Positions 1-9,100 of a stretch of 64,000 bases of DNA are shown here, piece after piece. The notes beneath the pieces were generated by a model that was not told the origin of the DNA, made no database searches, and saw only the letters and a list, made by a program, of their open reading frames with translations. The stretch is taken from positions 124,001-188,000 of the forward strand of contig JAFIGY010000002.1 in the NCBI GenBank assembly GCA_017849435.1, written 5' to 3'. Both the position numbers and the translations under genes were made by a program. Each line of letters starts with the position of its first letter. Position 1 is the stretch's first letter. The DNA comes from Chitinophaga niabensis (GTDB taxonomy: Bacteria; Bacteroidota; Bacteroidia; Chitinophagales; Chitinophagaceae).

Positions 1-343
1 GGTAGCTGGCCGGGATCACGGGCTGGAAATCTGCCAGTACATTCAATTCCGTTACAAGCGTATCCCTTGAGTTCATGTCCAGATGATAACGGCCGGCCCA
101 GTAAAAGGATTTCTCGTCTTTTTTCACCTGCACACCGTCCAGCGCAACACCTCTTTGTGTCAGCGCATCCAGTTCCGCCTGCGGAAAATCACCACCGATC
201 ACGGACACCTGATTCACGGGTTGTACAAAGTTGGAAGCGGCCCAGGCGATATAAGAAGCCGATCCGCCGACGATTTTATCCGATTTACCAAAGGGCGTTT
301 CAATATCGTCGAACGCCATCGTGCCTACTACGGTAAGAGACAT
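1..343 (-). CDS. PfkB-family sugar kinase, N-terminal part (cut by window edge)
   Basis: The reverse strand reads from an ATG at 343 to the window edge, giving 114 codons. The start reads MSLTVVGTMAFDDIET and is followed by KIVGGSASYIAWAASNF, which is the N-terminal glycine-rich substrate-binding stretch of ribokinase/PfkB kinases (GGSA followed by a helix). Members phosphorylate sugars or nucleosides with ATP in the cytosol; the ATP-binding C-terminal signature lies outside the window, so the substrate cannot be named. The next gene, the MATE exporter, lies 52 bp upstream in the same direction. The family call is fairly secure; nothing can be said about completeness. Confidence 0.75.
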   Translation of the reverse strand, partial: MSLTVVGTMAFDDIETPFGKSDKIVGGSASYIAWAASNFVQPVNQVSVIGGDFPQAELDALTQRGVALDGVQVKKDEKSFYWAGRYHLDMNSRDTLVTELNVLADFQPVIPASY

Positions 344-395
344 GTAATGAACAGATTAGAGGTCTAAAATTGGGCAAATGTAAGGAATTAGCCCC

Positions 396-1799
396 TTAAA
401 CCTTCACTTTCTTCCAGTTCCCCCGTTTGAAGATCATAATAGCTGTTACCGCGATGATGGATTCCGCGATCACGATGGCCCAGAAAACCCCGGTAGGCCC
501 CCATTCAAAGATGATCGCCAGCAGGTAGGCCAATGGGATCTGGATCATCCAGAAACCGAAAAGGTTGATGAACGTAGGCGTACGGGTGTCCCCGGCGCCA
601 TTGAAGGATTGAGCCATCACCATACCGAACGCGTAAAAAACGTACCCGATGCTGACCAGGCGAAGGCCCTCCACACCATAAGCCAGCACAAAAGGATCAT
701 GGGAGAATATCCGCAATATCCAGGGCGCGAAAATGATAAAGAATACAGACACGATGCCAAGGAAGATCATGTTCATATAAGCTGCTTTCCAGACGCTCTT
801 CTCTGCGCGATCCGGCTCCCCTGCTCCAAGGTTCTGGCCAACCAGCGTGGCTGCAGCATTCGCGAGCCCCCAGGCGGGCAGGATGGCGAAGACGATGATG
901 CGGATGGCGAAGGTGTATCCGGCGAGGGCGTCTTCCCCGAACCGGGAAATGATGCGGATAAGGAATATCCAGCTGGCCGAACTGATCAGGAATTGTAAGG
1001 TACCCCCGGCTGCTATGCGTATCATTTTAAGGATGGTATCCAGTTCCGGCTTTACATGATGCCAGGTCAGGCGGATCAGCTTTTTGCCGCTGCAAAGATG
1101 GTATAGCTGATACACTACCCCAACGCCCCGACCGATAGTGGTCGCTATAGCGGCGCCGGGCAAACCGAGGTCCAGGCCATAGATGCACAGAGGGCAAAGG
1201 AAGATATTCAGGATATTGGCCAGCCATAAGCTCCGCATCGCAATGCTCGCCTCCCCGGCTCCTCTGAATATTCCGTTAATCAGGAACAACAGCACAATCA
1301 CCAGGTTGCCGGCCAAAGCAATTTTCGTATAGCCATGACCGGATGCGATCATTTCTTTGTCCGCCCCCATAATCCCCAGTATCTCCCTGGAGTATATCAG
1401 CCCCACAATACTAACCAGCACAGAAAAAGCGAAGGACAAATACAGCGCCTGCATGGCGGCGCGGGAAGCGCCATCCGGATCCTTTTCCCCAATCCTCCTG
1501 GCCACCACCGCAGTGGCCGCCATACTGATACCGATGGCGATGGAATAAATAATGCTCAATACAGATTCCGTCAAACCTACAGTAGCCACTGCCGCTTTCC
1601 CCAAACCTCCTACAAAATAGGCGTCTACCAGGGCAAACAGGGATTCCATGGTCATCTCCAGCATCATGGGTATGGCCAGTAATACCAATGCCCGGTTAAT
1701 GCTGCCGGATGTATAGACTTTTTCTTCTCCTTTAACGGCCTCTTTAAAAAGCCTCCAAAGTTGCTGTACACGAGTCATAACCTGCGTAAATGTTCGCAT
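396..1799 (-). CDS. MATE-family multidrug/toxin exporter
   Basis: A 467-residue inner-membrane protein with about 12 hydrophobic segments in two similar halves, the usual length for MATE (DinF/NorM-like) antiporters. The first half begins with a helix reading ALVLLAIPMMLEMTMESLF and the motif VDAYFVGGLG; the second half contains GLANAAATLVGQNLGAG, the repeated family signature. Members export cationic drugs or metabolites in exchange for Na+ or H+. The ATG at 1799 is the only sensible start; the first 30 residues are a charged cytosolic extension. It could share a transcript with the downstream kinase (52 bp gap). The substrate is unknown. Confidence 0.9.
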   Translation of the reverse strand: MRTFTQVMTRVQQLWRLFKEAVKGEEKVYTSGSINRALVLLAIPMMLEMTMESLFALVDAYFVGGLGKAAVATVGLTESVLSIIYSIAIGISMAATAVVARRIGEKDPDGASRAAMQALYLSFAFSVLVSIVGLIYSREILGIMGADKEMIASGHGYTKIALAGNLVIVLLFLINGIFRGAGEASIAMRSLWLANILNIFLCPLCIYGLDLGLPGAAIATTIGRGVGVVYQLYHLCSGKKLIRLTWHHVKPELDTILKMIRIAAGGTLQFLISSASWIFLIRIISRFGEDALAGYTFAIRIIVFAILPAWGLANAAATLVGQNLGAGEPDRAEKSVWKAAYMNMIFLGIVSVFFIIFAPWILRIFSHDPFVLAYGVEGLRLVSIGYVFYAFGMVMAQSFNGAGDTRTPTFINLFGFWMIQIPLAYLLAIIFEWGPTGVFWAIVIAESIIAVTAIMIFKRGNWKKVKV

Positions 1800-2279
1800 G
1801 TTTAACGAATTAGATAACGATAAAATTCAATAATAATAAATAATGCTTGTGGTGCTTGGGCTACACCATCAAACGAGGAGATGAATACTGTTAGCATCGA
1901 TCTGCTAACCACATTAGAATTTCATATGCATATAATTGAGGAATACAAAAGTAACAGAATTGCCGAATTCCTCTCGCTAAATCTTACCAGTTCAATTTAT
2001 CCTTTCCTGAACCGGACAAACAAGCTTCGTCCATGCAATAATTATGGAGCTGTTTCGTTCGGCGCTGTTGTTTCCCAATGAAATACACGATAAACAAAAA
2101 AATATTTTACTTCGAAATACAGAGTCATAGGGCATTTCAACGGAATCGTATTACCAATTTTTAAAAAACTTTCAAAACCTTTGTAACATTTCAAAATATA
2201 CCCCGTTTAACAGGGGCAACCTACACCGGATGCGCACATTAACCTAATTATTAACTAAACGCATTTAAAAACGGAAATC
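1800..2279. other. 480-bp intergenic region between divergent genes
   Basis: An A/T-rich spacer separating the leftward MATE gene from the rightward lipoprotein gene. It should hold both promoters. The nearest thing to a Bacteroidota -7 box (TAnnTTTG) for the lipoprotein is AACCTTTG at 2178-2185, one base off and without a clear -33 element. A 66-codon open frame at 1881-2081 has no recognisable protein character. No RNA gene or strong repeat is seen. Confidence 0.5.
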
Positions 2280-2786
2280 ATGCTTATGCTTAAAAACAAT
2301 GCCCTTAAGCTGGGGCTGCTGGCTACTGCCGTGTTTGGAATTACCATTGCATCCTGCAAAAAAGATGATGACAAGCCGGTGCTGCGCTCTAAGGAATATC
2401 TTTTGAAAGACTTATCCGGCGCGGGTTCCGGTAAAGTGTCTGTTCAGGAAGTGACTGATTCTACCTTCAACCTGACGATCCGCCTGGAGAAATCTACCAA
2501 AGACACAGTGTACACTTTTGCCCTTTACAAAGGCAATACTACTGCCACTGCATTTGACACCGCGTTCAGCCTTGGCACTATCAAGAGCCAAACGACCGGT
2601 GCCGCCCTCGAAGCGAAGCTTACGAACGTGAAAACGATCAAGGTAAGCGACACGCAAACGCAGAAGTTTAATTACGACAGCCTGTTGAAGTACAACGCAT
2701 TTGCCCGCGTTACCTTCAAAGACCTGAAAACTCCGCCGAAAGACAGTGTTGTTGCCATCGGAAACGTAGGCAAGAGCGCACAATAA
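2280..2786 (+). CDS. Small secreted lipoprotein of unknown function
   Basis: A 168-residue protein with a short signal sequence and the lipobox IASC, so Cys after about 25 residues would be lipidated; the following KKDDDK resembles the acidic export signal that sends Bacteroidota lipoproteins to the cell surface. The mature part is Ser/Thr/Lys-rich with alternating hydrophobic residues, suggesting a beta-sandwich, but no family is recognised. ATGs at 2280 and 2286 both fit as starts. It is monocistronic: a strong terminator follows 33 bp after the stop. Confidence 0.75.
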   Translation: MLMLKNNALKLGLLATAVFGITIASCKKDDDKPVLRSKEYLLKDLSGAGSGKVSVQEVTDSTFNLTIRLEKSTKDTVYTFALYKGNTTATAFDTAFSLGTIKSQTTGAALEAKLTNVKTIKVSDTQTQKFNYDSLLKYNAFARVTFKDLKTPPKDSVVAIGNVGKSAQ

Positions 2787-2818
2787 TCTGTGTACATTTT
2801 TAGGTTGATAGATTGGAT

Positions 2819-2847
2819 AGTCCCGGAGCTTGTGCTTCGGGACTTTT
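2819..2847 (+). terminator. Rho-independent terminator of the lipoprotein gene
   Basis: An 11-bp stem (AGTCCCGGAGC pairing with GCTTCGGGACT, one G-U pair) with a TTGT loop and a following TTTT run, just after the lipoprotein stop codon. A smaller inverted repeat at about 2866-2885 (GCCGG/CCGGC) could serve the converging OmpA gene on the other strand. Confidence 0.8.
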
Positions 2848-2958
2848 AGTTTCTATAAAAGACAACAGCCGGAAGAAATCCGGCCATTGCTTGTATATGA
2901 TAGGATATGGTTCAAAATGGGAAAGAATTCCCTCTTAGAACATTTTAAACTGCGTTCC

Positions 2959-4956
2959 TTAATTTCTTAGCACCTTGAATTCCGTGCGCCGGTTTTTCTG
3001 GCGGCCGTCAGGATTGTCTTTGCCATTGGGCAATGTGTTGGGTGCTATGGGCCGGGTTTTCCCGTATCCCTTGCTGATCAGCCTGTGCCTGTCTATTCCT
3101 TTACTGATGAGGTAGTCCACGCAGGACTTAGCTCTTTCATTGGAAAGCTTCAGGTTGTAAGCATCTGTTCCTTTACTGTCCGTATGCGCACTCAGCTCGA
3201 TCTCCATTTTGGGATTATCGAGGAGAAGGAAATAGAGGGTGTCCAGTATTTTTTTCGATTCGGGGCGCAGGGTGGATTTGTTGTAATCATAGAAAATATC
3301 GTTGATCACGATCGGTTTGTTCAATTCGAAACGTTTGAGACAAACGGAGGGATTCATCATGGAATCTACCATGCTAAGCGTCTCGGAGTTGAACGCGAAG
3401 TTCTTGGAGAAATAATTGTTTTTCTCCAAAACGATCTTGTATTTCCTGTTCATCTCCAGCTCAAATGTATATTCTCCGGCCGCATTGGTGATTTGTGTTT
3501 CCAGCACGTTCCGCTGGGTACTGTCCAGCAAAGATATCTTTGTTCCTTCCAGGGGTTTCCCTGTTTCACAATCCAGCACCAGGCCACCGGCCATTTTAGC
3601 GCGGCGTTTTACGGCATAGATCTCCAGGCAGCAGACAGATTCGCGGTCAGAGCTGATATAACCTTTTTGAAGAGCGTTCTTGGGTTGCAGGGCAGCGTAG
3701 TACAGATCGTCCTTCGCGGAGTTCAGGGGATAACCCATGTTCTGTGGTACGGTCCATCCGCCGAAAGCCCCCTTACTGCTGAAAAAATCCATTCCCCCGA
3801 AGCCCGTCCGGCCATCGCTGCTGAATATGAGCGTCTGCTTAACGGGATCATAAAAAGGTGCTCCTTCTTCATCTTTCGTATTGATGGCGGGTCCCATATT
3901 ATTGGCGGCGCTCAGCATACCATTGTTACTGATGCTGCAATACCAGATATCAAACTTACCCATCCCGCCCGGGCGATCGGAGGCGAAGAGGAAGTACTTC
4001 CCGTCTGAAGTTACAAACGGTTCCTTGGAGCTGTAGCCGGCTATATTGATATTCGCATCCAATACCCGGGGTTCGGACCAGCTGTTACCCTGGCGGGCGC
4101 TCATGTAGATGGAAGATTGTTTGCGGCCGTCTTTTACGCTCCACCGGGTGACATACAATGTGCTGCCATCCGGAGAAATAGCAGCTACGCCCTGCTCGAT
4201 CCCTTTTTCTCCGGGAATGGACAGTTTTTCATTGCTGTCAAAGCTGCTATTATCTCCCTTGGCAATGTATAGTGTGTTGATGAAAGGATTGGATTTCTTC
4301 GCCACCAATGCGGAATCCGGCCGGGAAGAAGTAAAGTAGAAAGTGTTACTGCCAACAGGTACCGGCGCATAATTTGCCCCGCCCTGGTTAATGTTGCCCG
4401 TTACCTTGATCACATCATACCTTGGCGCTTTTTTCATTTCCGCAATGGCGAACTCGCAGTTCTTCAGTTCTATGTCCGCCCGTGAAGAATACTCGTCGTA
4501 TCCCTTATAGGATTGTTTGAACTGCTGCAGCTGCATTCTTGCATTCTCATAGTCTTCTGCGGTTCTGGCATTGGCGCGCAGGCATACTCCATACCAGTAT
4601 TTAACGAGCGGGAAACGTTCGGGATCAAAGTTGGATGCTTCTGCATACCATTTTTGTGCATTTCCAAAATCGTGATACATGCGATATGATTCTGCCAGTC
4701 GATATACCACCTGCTCATAATCCTTCAGCTTCTTGTGTTTGCCCCTGGTGCTCTTTTCCACGAGATAGGGCCTGTATTCCCCCGGCTTCACGGTAAAAGT
4801 GCCGAGCGCCTTTGTATAGTACTGTGCCGCAGAATAATAATCTTTCTGCATGAAGTAATTATCCGCCGTGCGCTTGAAATCATATACATACTGTGCCTTC
4901 AGTGATCCGGAAATACATGCTAAAGTCAACAGTAAGAGGAATGTCGTTCTTTTCAT
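2959..4956 (-). CDS. OmpA-family envelope protein with TPR and PD40 propeller repeats
   Basis: A 665-residue exported protein. The chosen ATG at 4956 gives a clean signal peptide, MKRTTFLLLLTLACISGSLKAQ; ATGs at 4965 and 4968 add only four residues. After the signal come TPR-like helices (about residues 25-150), WD40-like PD40 repeats (about 190-430, with TSSRPDSAL, FASDRPGG and IFSSDGRTGFGGMDFF), a carboxypeptidase-regulatory-like fold (about 450-530), and a C-terminal OmpA peptidoglycan-binding domain (about 550-665, with LSAHTDSKGTDAYNLKLSNERA). It is last in a leftward unit after a giant adhesin and a PorP/SprF protein, the usual gene order for type IX-linked surface machinery in this phylum. 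It probably ties the outer-membrane partner to peptidoglycan; that role is inferred. Confidence 0.88.
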   Translation of the reverse strand: MKRTTFLLLLTLACISGSLKAQYVYDFKRTADNYFMQKDYYSAAQYYTKALGTFTVKPGEYRPYLVEKSTRGKHKKLKDYEQVVYRLAESYRMYHDFGNAQKWYAEASNFDPERFPLVKYWYGVCLRANARTAEDYENARMQLQQFKQSYKGYDEYSSRADIELKNCEFAIAEMKKAPRYDVIKVTGNINQGGANYAPVPVGSNTFYFTSSRPDSALVAKKSNPFINTLYIAKGDNSSFDSNEKLSIPGEKGIEQGVAAISPDGSTLYVTRWSVKDGRKQSSIYMSARQGNSWSEPRVLDANINIAGYSSKEPFVTSDGKYFLFASDRPGGMGKFDIWYCSISNNGMLSAANNMGPAINTKDEEGAPFYDPVKQTLIFSSDGRTGFGGMDFFSSKGAFGGWTVPQNMGYPLNSAKDDLYYAALQPKNALQKGYISSDRESVCCLEIYAVKRRAKMAGGLVLDCETGKPLEGTKISLLDSTQRNVLETQITNAAGEYTFELEMNRKYKIVLEKNNYFSKNFAFNSETLSMVDSMMNPSVCLKRFELNKPIVINDIFYDYNKSTLRPESKKILDTLYFLLLDNPKMEIELSAHTDSKGTDAYNLKLSNERAKSCVDYLISKGIDRHRLISKGYGKTRPIAPNTLPNGKDNPDGRQKNRRTEFKVLRN

Positions 4957-5009
4957 AAGGATCATCATTTGATGTTACTGGGTTGAGGTTCTGACAAACA
5001 CCGCTGGTA

Positions 5010-6020
5010 TTATAACCGCGGACAGATGAAATATTCCGGTTGCATGATCCGGCGTTTGCGGCCTATGAATGAGAGCGATAGCTCAAATGCATTACTGCCG
5101 CTTGCCAGCCTGCGCAGGTTGGAGGTATTGGCATCGTAGCTCAGACCCAGCGTAAAATTTTTGTAATGGAATCCGGCAAAAGGGGAAATGGCGTCATTCA
5201 CGCGGTAGTTACCTCCAAGCAGCAGATCGAACTCCGGATTTACCTTCACCTGTCCATATACTCCGCCTACGATCTCTTCCGCATTGCCCTGGCGCATGTA
5301 CAGGCCATGCGGCGTAATGCTCAACATGTCGCTCAGCGTGATCCTGGAGCCACCGTGCACGAGGTACCGGATCGGCAGGTTTTTACTGTCTTTACTTTCC
5401 GCAACGAACGGATCTTTCGGCTGTGTAAGATGCGCACCGGCTACTCCGATGAAGGGGTTGAAGCGATGATTGGGGTTACCGTCAAACAACAGCAGGCCGG
5501 CATTTGCATCGAATACGGTAGAAGACGTAGCCCGAAGTGTTTCGCCGGAAGGGATATTGGGATCGAAACCCATGACAGGGTTATACTGACTGCCCATCTG
5601 GAATTTCGACTGATCCACCCGCCTGTTGATCAACCCGGCCTGTATACCGGCTGTCAGCTGGGTAGTACCGTTCCTTCCCATTTTTACACCGGTATAGGAA
5701 ACTGTGGCCATGGCATTGAAATAATTGTACCCGGCATCCCCTGCGGCCATATTCAGCGCGGTAATCCCCAGCCCCACGTTCTTATCGGTAGGTGCGTCGA
5801 ACGATACGCCAGCAGTGGAGAAGGGTTTTCCAAAATTGGCCCATTGGTTCCGGTAATTGCCGGTTAACCGGTAATCTCCGTCAATCACGCCTGCCAATGC
5901 AGGATTCAGCCAAAGCGGGTAAGCATAATATTGTGCAAAGTGCGGATCAACCTGCGCCTTTGCGGGTTTTACCAACAAAGCGCTCAATAAAAGCACGGCT
6001 ACTAAAATTTTATTCTTCAT
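5010..6020 (-). CDS. PorP/SprF-family outer-membrane protein (type IX secretion partner)
   Basis: A 336-residue protein. The ATG at 6020 gives a signal peptide MKNKILVAVLLLSALLVKPAKAQ; an open frame extends 17 codons further but looks untranslated. The mature N-terminus QVDPHFAQYYAYPLWLNPALAG is diagnostic for PorP/SprF (typically DPxFSQY...LNPAxAG), followed by a beta-barrel. In Flavobacterium johnsoniae SprF is needed to secrete and anchor SprB, a giant adhesin with a type B C-terminal domain. Here the gene sits 90 bp downstream of just such an adhesin, so it is inferred to be that adhesin's dedicated outer-membrane partner. Confidence 0.9.
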   Translation of the reverse strand: MKNKILVAVLLLSALLVKPAKAQVDPHFAQYYAYPLWLNPALAGVIDGDYRLTGNYRNQWANFGKPFSTAGVSFDAPTDKNVGLGITALNMAAGDAGYNYFNAMATVSYTGVKMGRNGTTQLTAGIQAGLINRRVDQSKFQMGSQYNPVMGFDPNIPSGETLRATSSTVFDANAGLLLFDGNPNHRFNPFIGVAGAHLTQPKDPFVAESKDSKNLPIRYLVHGGSRITLSDMLSITPHGLYMRQGNAEEIVGGVYGQVKVNPEFDLLLGGNYRVNDAISPFAGFHYKNFTLGLSYDANTSNLRRLASGSNAFELSLSFIGRKRRIMQPEYFICPRL

Positions 6021-6110
6021 AGGAGAATTTTTTGTTTTTTGAATTGGCCGGAATGAAGTGCTATACTTCATTCCGGCTGTTTTCTTGATTTTGCTTGCCT
6101 TTTATCTATC

Positions 6111-9100
6111 CTATCTTATGATCGTGATCGTACCACGTTTCTGCACGCTTGTACCATCCTGCAGCGTAGCCTTCAGCACGTAGGTGTATACACCAACAGG
6201 CTGTATTCTGCCGCCCATCTTACCATCCCATCCTTGCCCCTTGTCTCTGGATTCAAACACGAGCTGACCCCACTGGTTGTAGATCCGCAGTTGCATGTTG
6301 GCGATGGTAGTGCCGTACACATAGAGCACATCATTCAATCCGTCATTATTCGGTGTGAAGGCATTCGGTACGAAGATGGTGTTGCCGGCCGGATTGTCTG
6401 TTCCGCCATTACCCTGGAACCACGCGCTGTTCGCGCATTCACTGGCGCCGATGGTCATTACCTGCAGTGTTACGATCTGGTTCGGCTGCAGATTGTTGAC
6501 GGTATGCGTGGTGCCGGTAAGGCCGGAACTCGGCTGGGTGAATGTTCTGCCACCGTCTGTGGACACCCTGTACCCGAGGGCTCCTGCGATCGCATTCCAC
6601 TGGAACGTGATAGAAGTAGCGGTCTTATTCACCACTGTTACAGTTGGTGCTGCCAGCGGTACATGTACATTGATCGTGATCGGCGTACGGGTTGCACTTA
6701 CGCATCCGCCGCTGAATCCTGCCGCTACATAGTAAGTAGTGACCGCCCTGATACCCGGTGTTTTGAATACTGGTCCGGTGAACACTGCCGTACCGCCGGT
6801 AGCCGATGTATACCAGCTGAAGATAGCGCCAGCCTGAGCAGAAGAGGCTCTGAGCGTTGCGGAGCTATCCGGACAAACGATATTAGCGTCTGCCGTTACT
6901 GCCGGCGGCTGCGGCACGGGACTTACCGTTGCGGTACCCTGTGCTCTGCCCGGACTGCTACATCCGCCTCCGATCACTGCTTCCACATATACATTGAAGT
7001 TTGTAGTAAGTGCATTGGTCGTGAAGCTGGCTCCACCATTACCCTGCAGGAGGTTGCCACCCGTTGCGGCATCGTACCAGTTGTAGACCACGTTCGGCGG
7101 CGGGTTCTGTACCGTGAAGGTAGCCGTACCACCGGAGCAAACCTGTACTGCTCCGCCGTTCACAAGTACCGGCGTAGCAGGCGCATCTGCCGGGATCAGG
7201 ATCACCTGCGCCCTGCCTCCACTGGTGCAGGTGCCGCCTGGTGTGGTAGCTTCAACATATACGGTATCTTTCATCGTCAGCGGATCCGCGGTGGTGTAGG
7301 TATCTCCTACGAAGAGCAGCGTACCGCCGATCGGTGCGTTATACCAGCGGTATTGCAGACCTGCCTGTACGTTCGTCACTTTAGACGTTGCCCTGTTACC
7401 ACGGCAAACGGTTACGGTGGAGGCATCCGTTACAGGTACCGCCGGACCGGAAGTGATGATCACGCTTACTTTCGTGCGAACAGGGTTCATACAGTTACTG
7501 CCGTTGATAGCAGTTACATAGTAATCTTTATTTGTTGCCAATGCCGGTGTAGTGAAGTCTGGCGTGGAAGCAACGATGTTTCCTCCTATAGCTGCATCAT
7601 ACCAGCGGTAGCTAATACCGGTCTGCGGATTCACTACATGGAAGCTGGCGGTGTTACCGGTGCAGATCGTTTTGCTGGTGGCATCCACGATCACCGGAGC
7701 CGGAGCCGGGTTCACGGTAACGGTTACACTGGTCAGCGGGCTGGAGCATGTACCGGACGATGCCATTACATAGAATGTAGTGGTGGTGGCGATACCGGTG
7801 GGGCTGAAGGTTGTACCCTGTGCCACCTGTTTCAAAGCATCCGGTGAATCGTACCAGGTATATGTAAATCCTGCCAACGGATTTTGAATAGAAAGGGTAG
7901 TTGGTTCATTTGCGCAGGTAACCGTGTTACCTGTTACTACCGGCGGCGCCGGAGCGTCTGTTACCTGGATATTCACCGCTGTCATTCCAGTGCTGGTGCA
8001 TCCGCCATTACCTACTGCTTCTACGTAGTAGGTGGCAGCAGACACCATGGCTCCTGTGGTGAATGTAGCACCGGTGAACAGCTTATTGCCTCCCGGAGCA
8101 TCATACCAGTTGTAGGTCACGCCGGCGAGCGGGTTCATTACTTTCAGCGTAGCCTGTGTACCGCGACAAACCGTTACGTTCGCGGATTCAACCGCTGGCG
8201 GATCGAGTTTGGCAATCACGCTCACTGCCGCTACTGCGCGGCCTGCGCTGGTGCAGTTCCCTGCAGCCACGGCCTCTACAAAGTAAGTAGCGGTGTCCGT
8301 CAACGCAGGAGTAGTGAATGTTGCGCCAGTGCCACGCAATGTTCCGCCGGCCGGGGCATCGTACCAGTTGTAGGTGATGCCGGGCACAGGGTCTTTCACA
8401 GACAGCGTAGCGGATTGATTGCGACAAGTGGTTTTCACATTGTCTGTCAATACCGGTACGGCTGGTACTGCATTCACATTCACAGTAGCCTGTATTCTTC
8501 CGCTTGCACTCGGGCAGCCGCCGATCGGGTTGCTGGCCTGTACATAGTAGATAGCAGTGCTACTCAGGGCCGGTGTGGTGAATGTTGGTCCGTTTCCTGC
8601 CGGTGAACCTCCGGACTGTACAGTATACCAGTTGATGGCCACACCGGCTGTATTGGATGTTACTCTCAATGTTGCGGTGCTGCCTGCACAGATGGCAAGA
8701 TTATTAGATTCAAGTACCGGATCCGGCGGCGCTGAACCGACTGTCACGGTAACGGGCACACGTGTTGCACTACCACAGGTTCCGTTATATGCTTCTGCAT
8801 AGAAGACGGTGGTGGTGGTAAGTGCGCCGGTGCTATAACTGTTGCCGGTTGACAATGGCGTACCGCCTGCTGCGCTGGCAAACCAGCGAATGGTAGTACC
8901 GGCATCCTGCGGCTGCGCGATCAATACTGCGGTGTTACCCGGACAAACAGCCGTATCTCCTTTAACGATAGCCGGAGTGGCCGGAACAGGCAATACCTGT
9001 ATGGTTACGGATGTACGAACCGGGTTCGCACAATTGGTAGATGCGCGATAGCTTTCCGCATAGTAAGTGGTGATGGCGGTCAGCGCCGGTGTGGTGAACA

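Noticed and set aside
1881..2081. 66-codon + strand frame in the MATE/lipoprotein gap
   Set aside because: No recognisable motif or start context in A/T-rich DNA.
3085..4008. 307-codon + strand open frame opposite the OmpA/PD40 gene
   Set aside because: Antisense shadow of a gene with well-defined domains; no signal, domain or promoter of its own.
6234..7847. 537-codon + strand open frame inside the adhesin gene
   Set aside because: It is antisense to a clearly coding repeat protein, has low-complexity Cys/Arg/Gly-rich content and no domain; repeats on the opposite strand create such frames.
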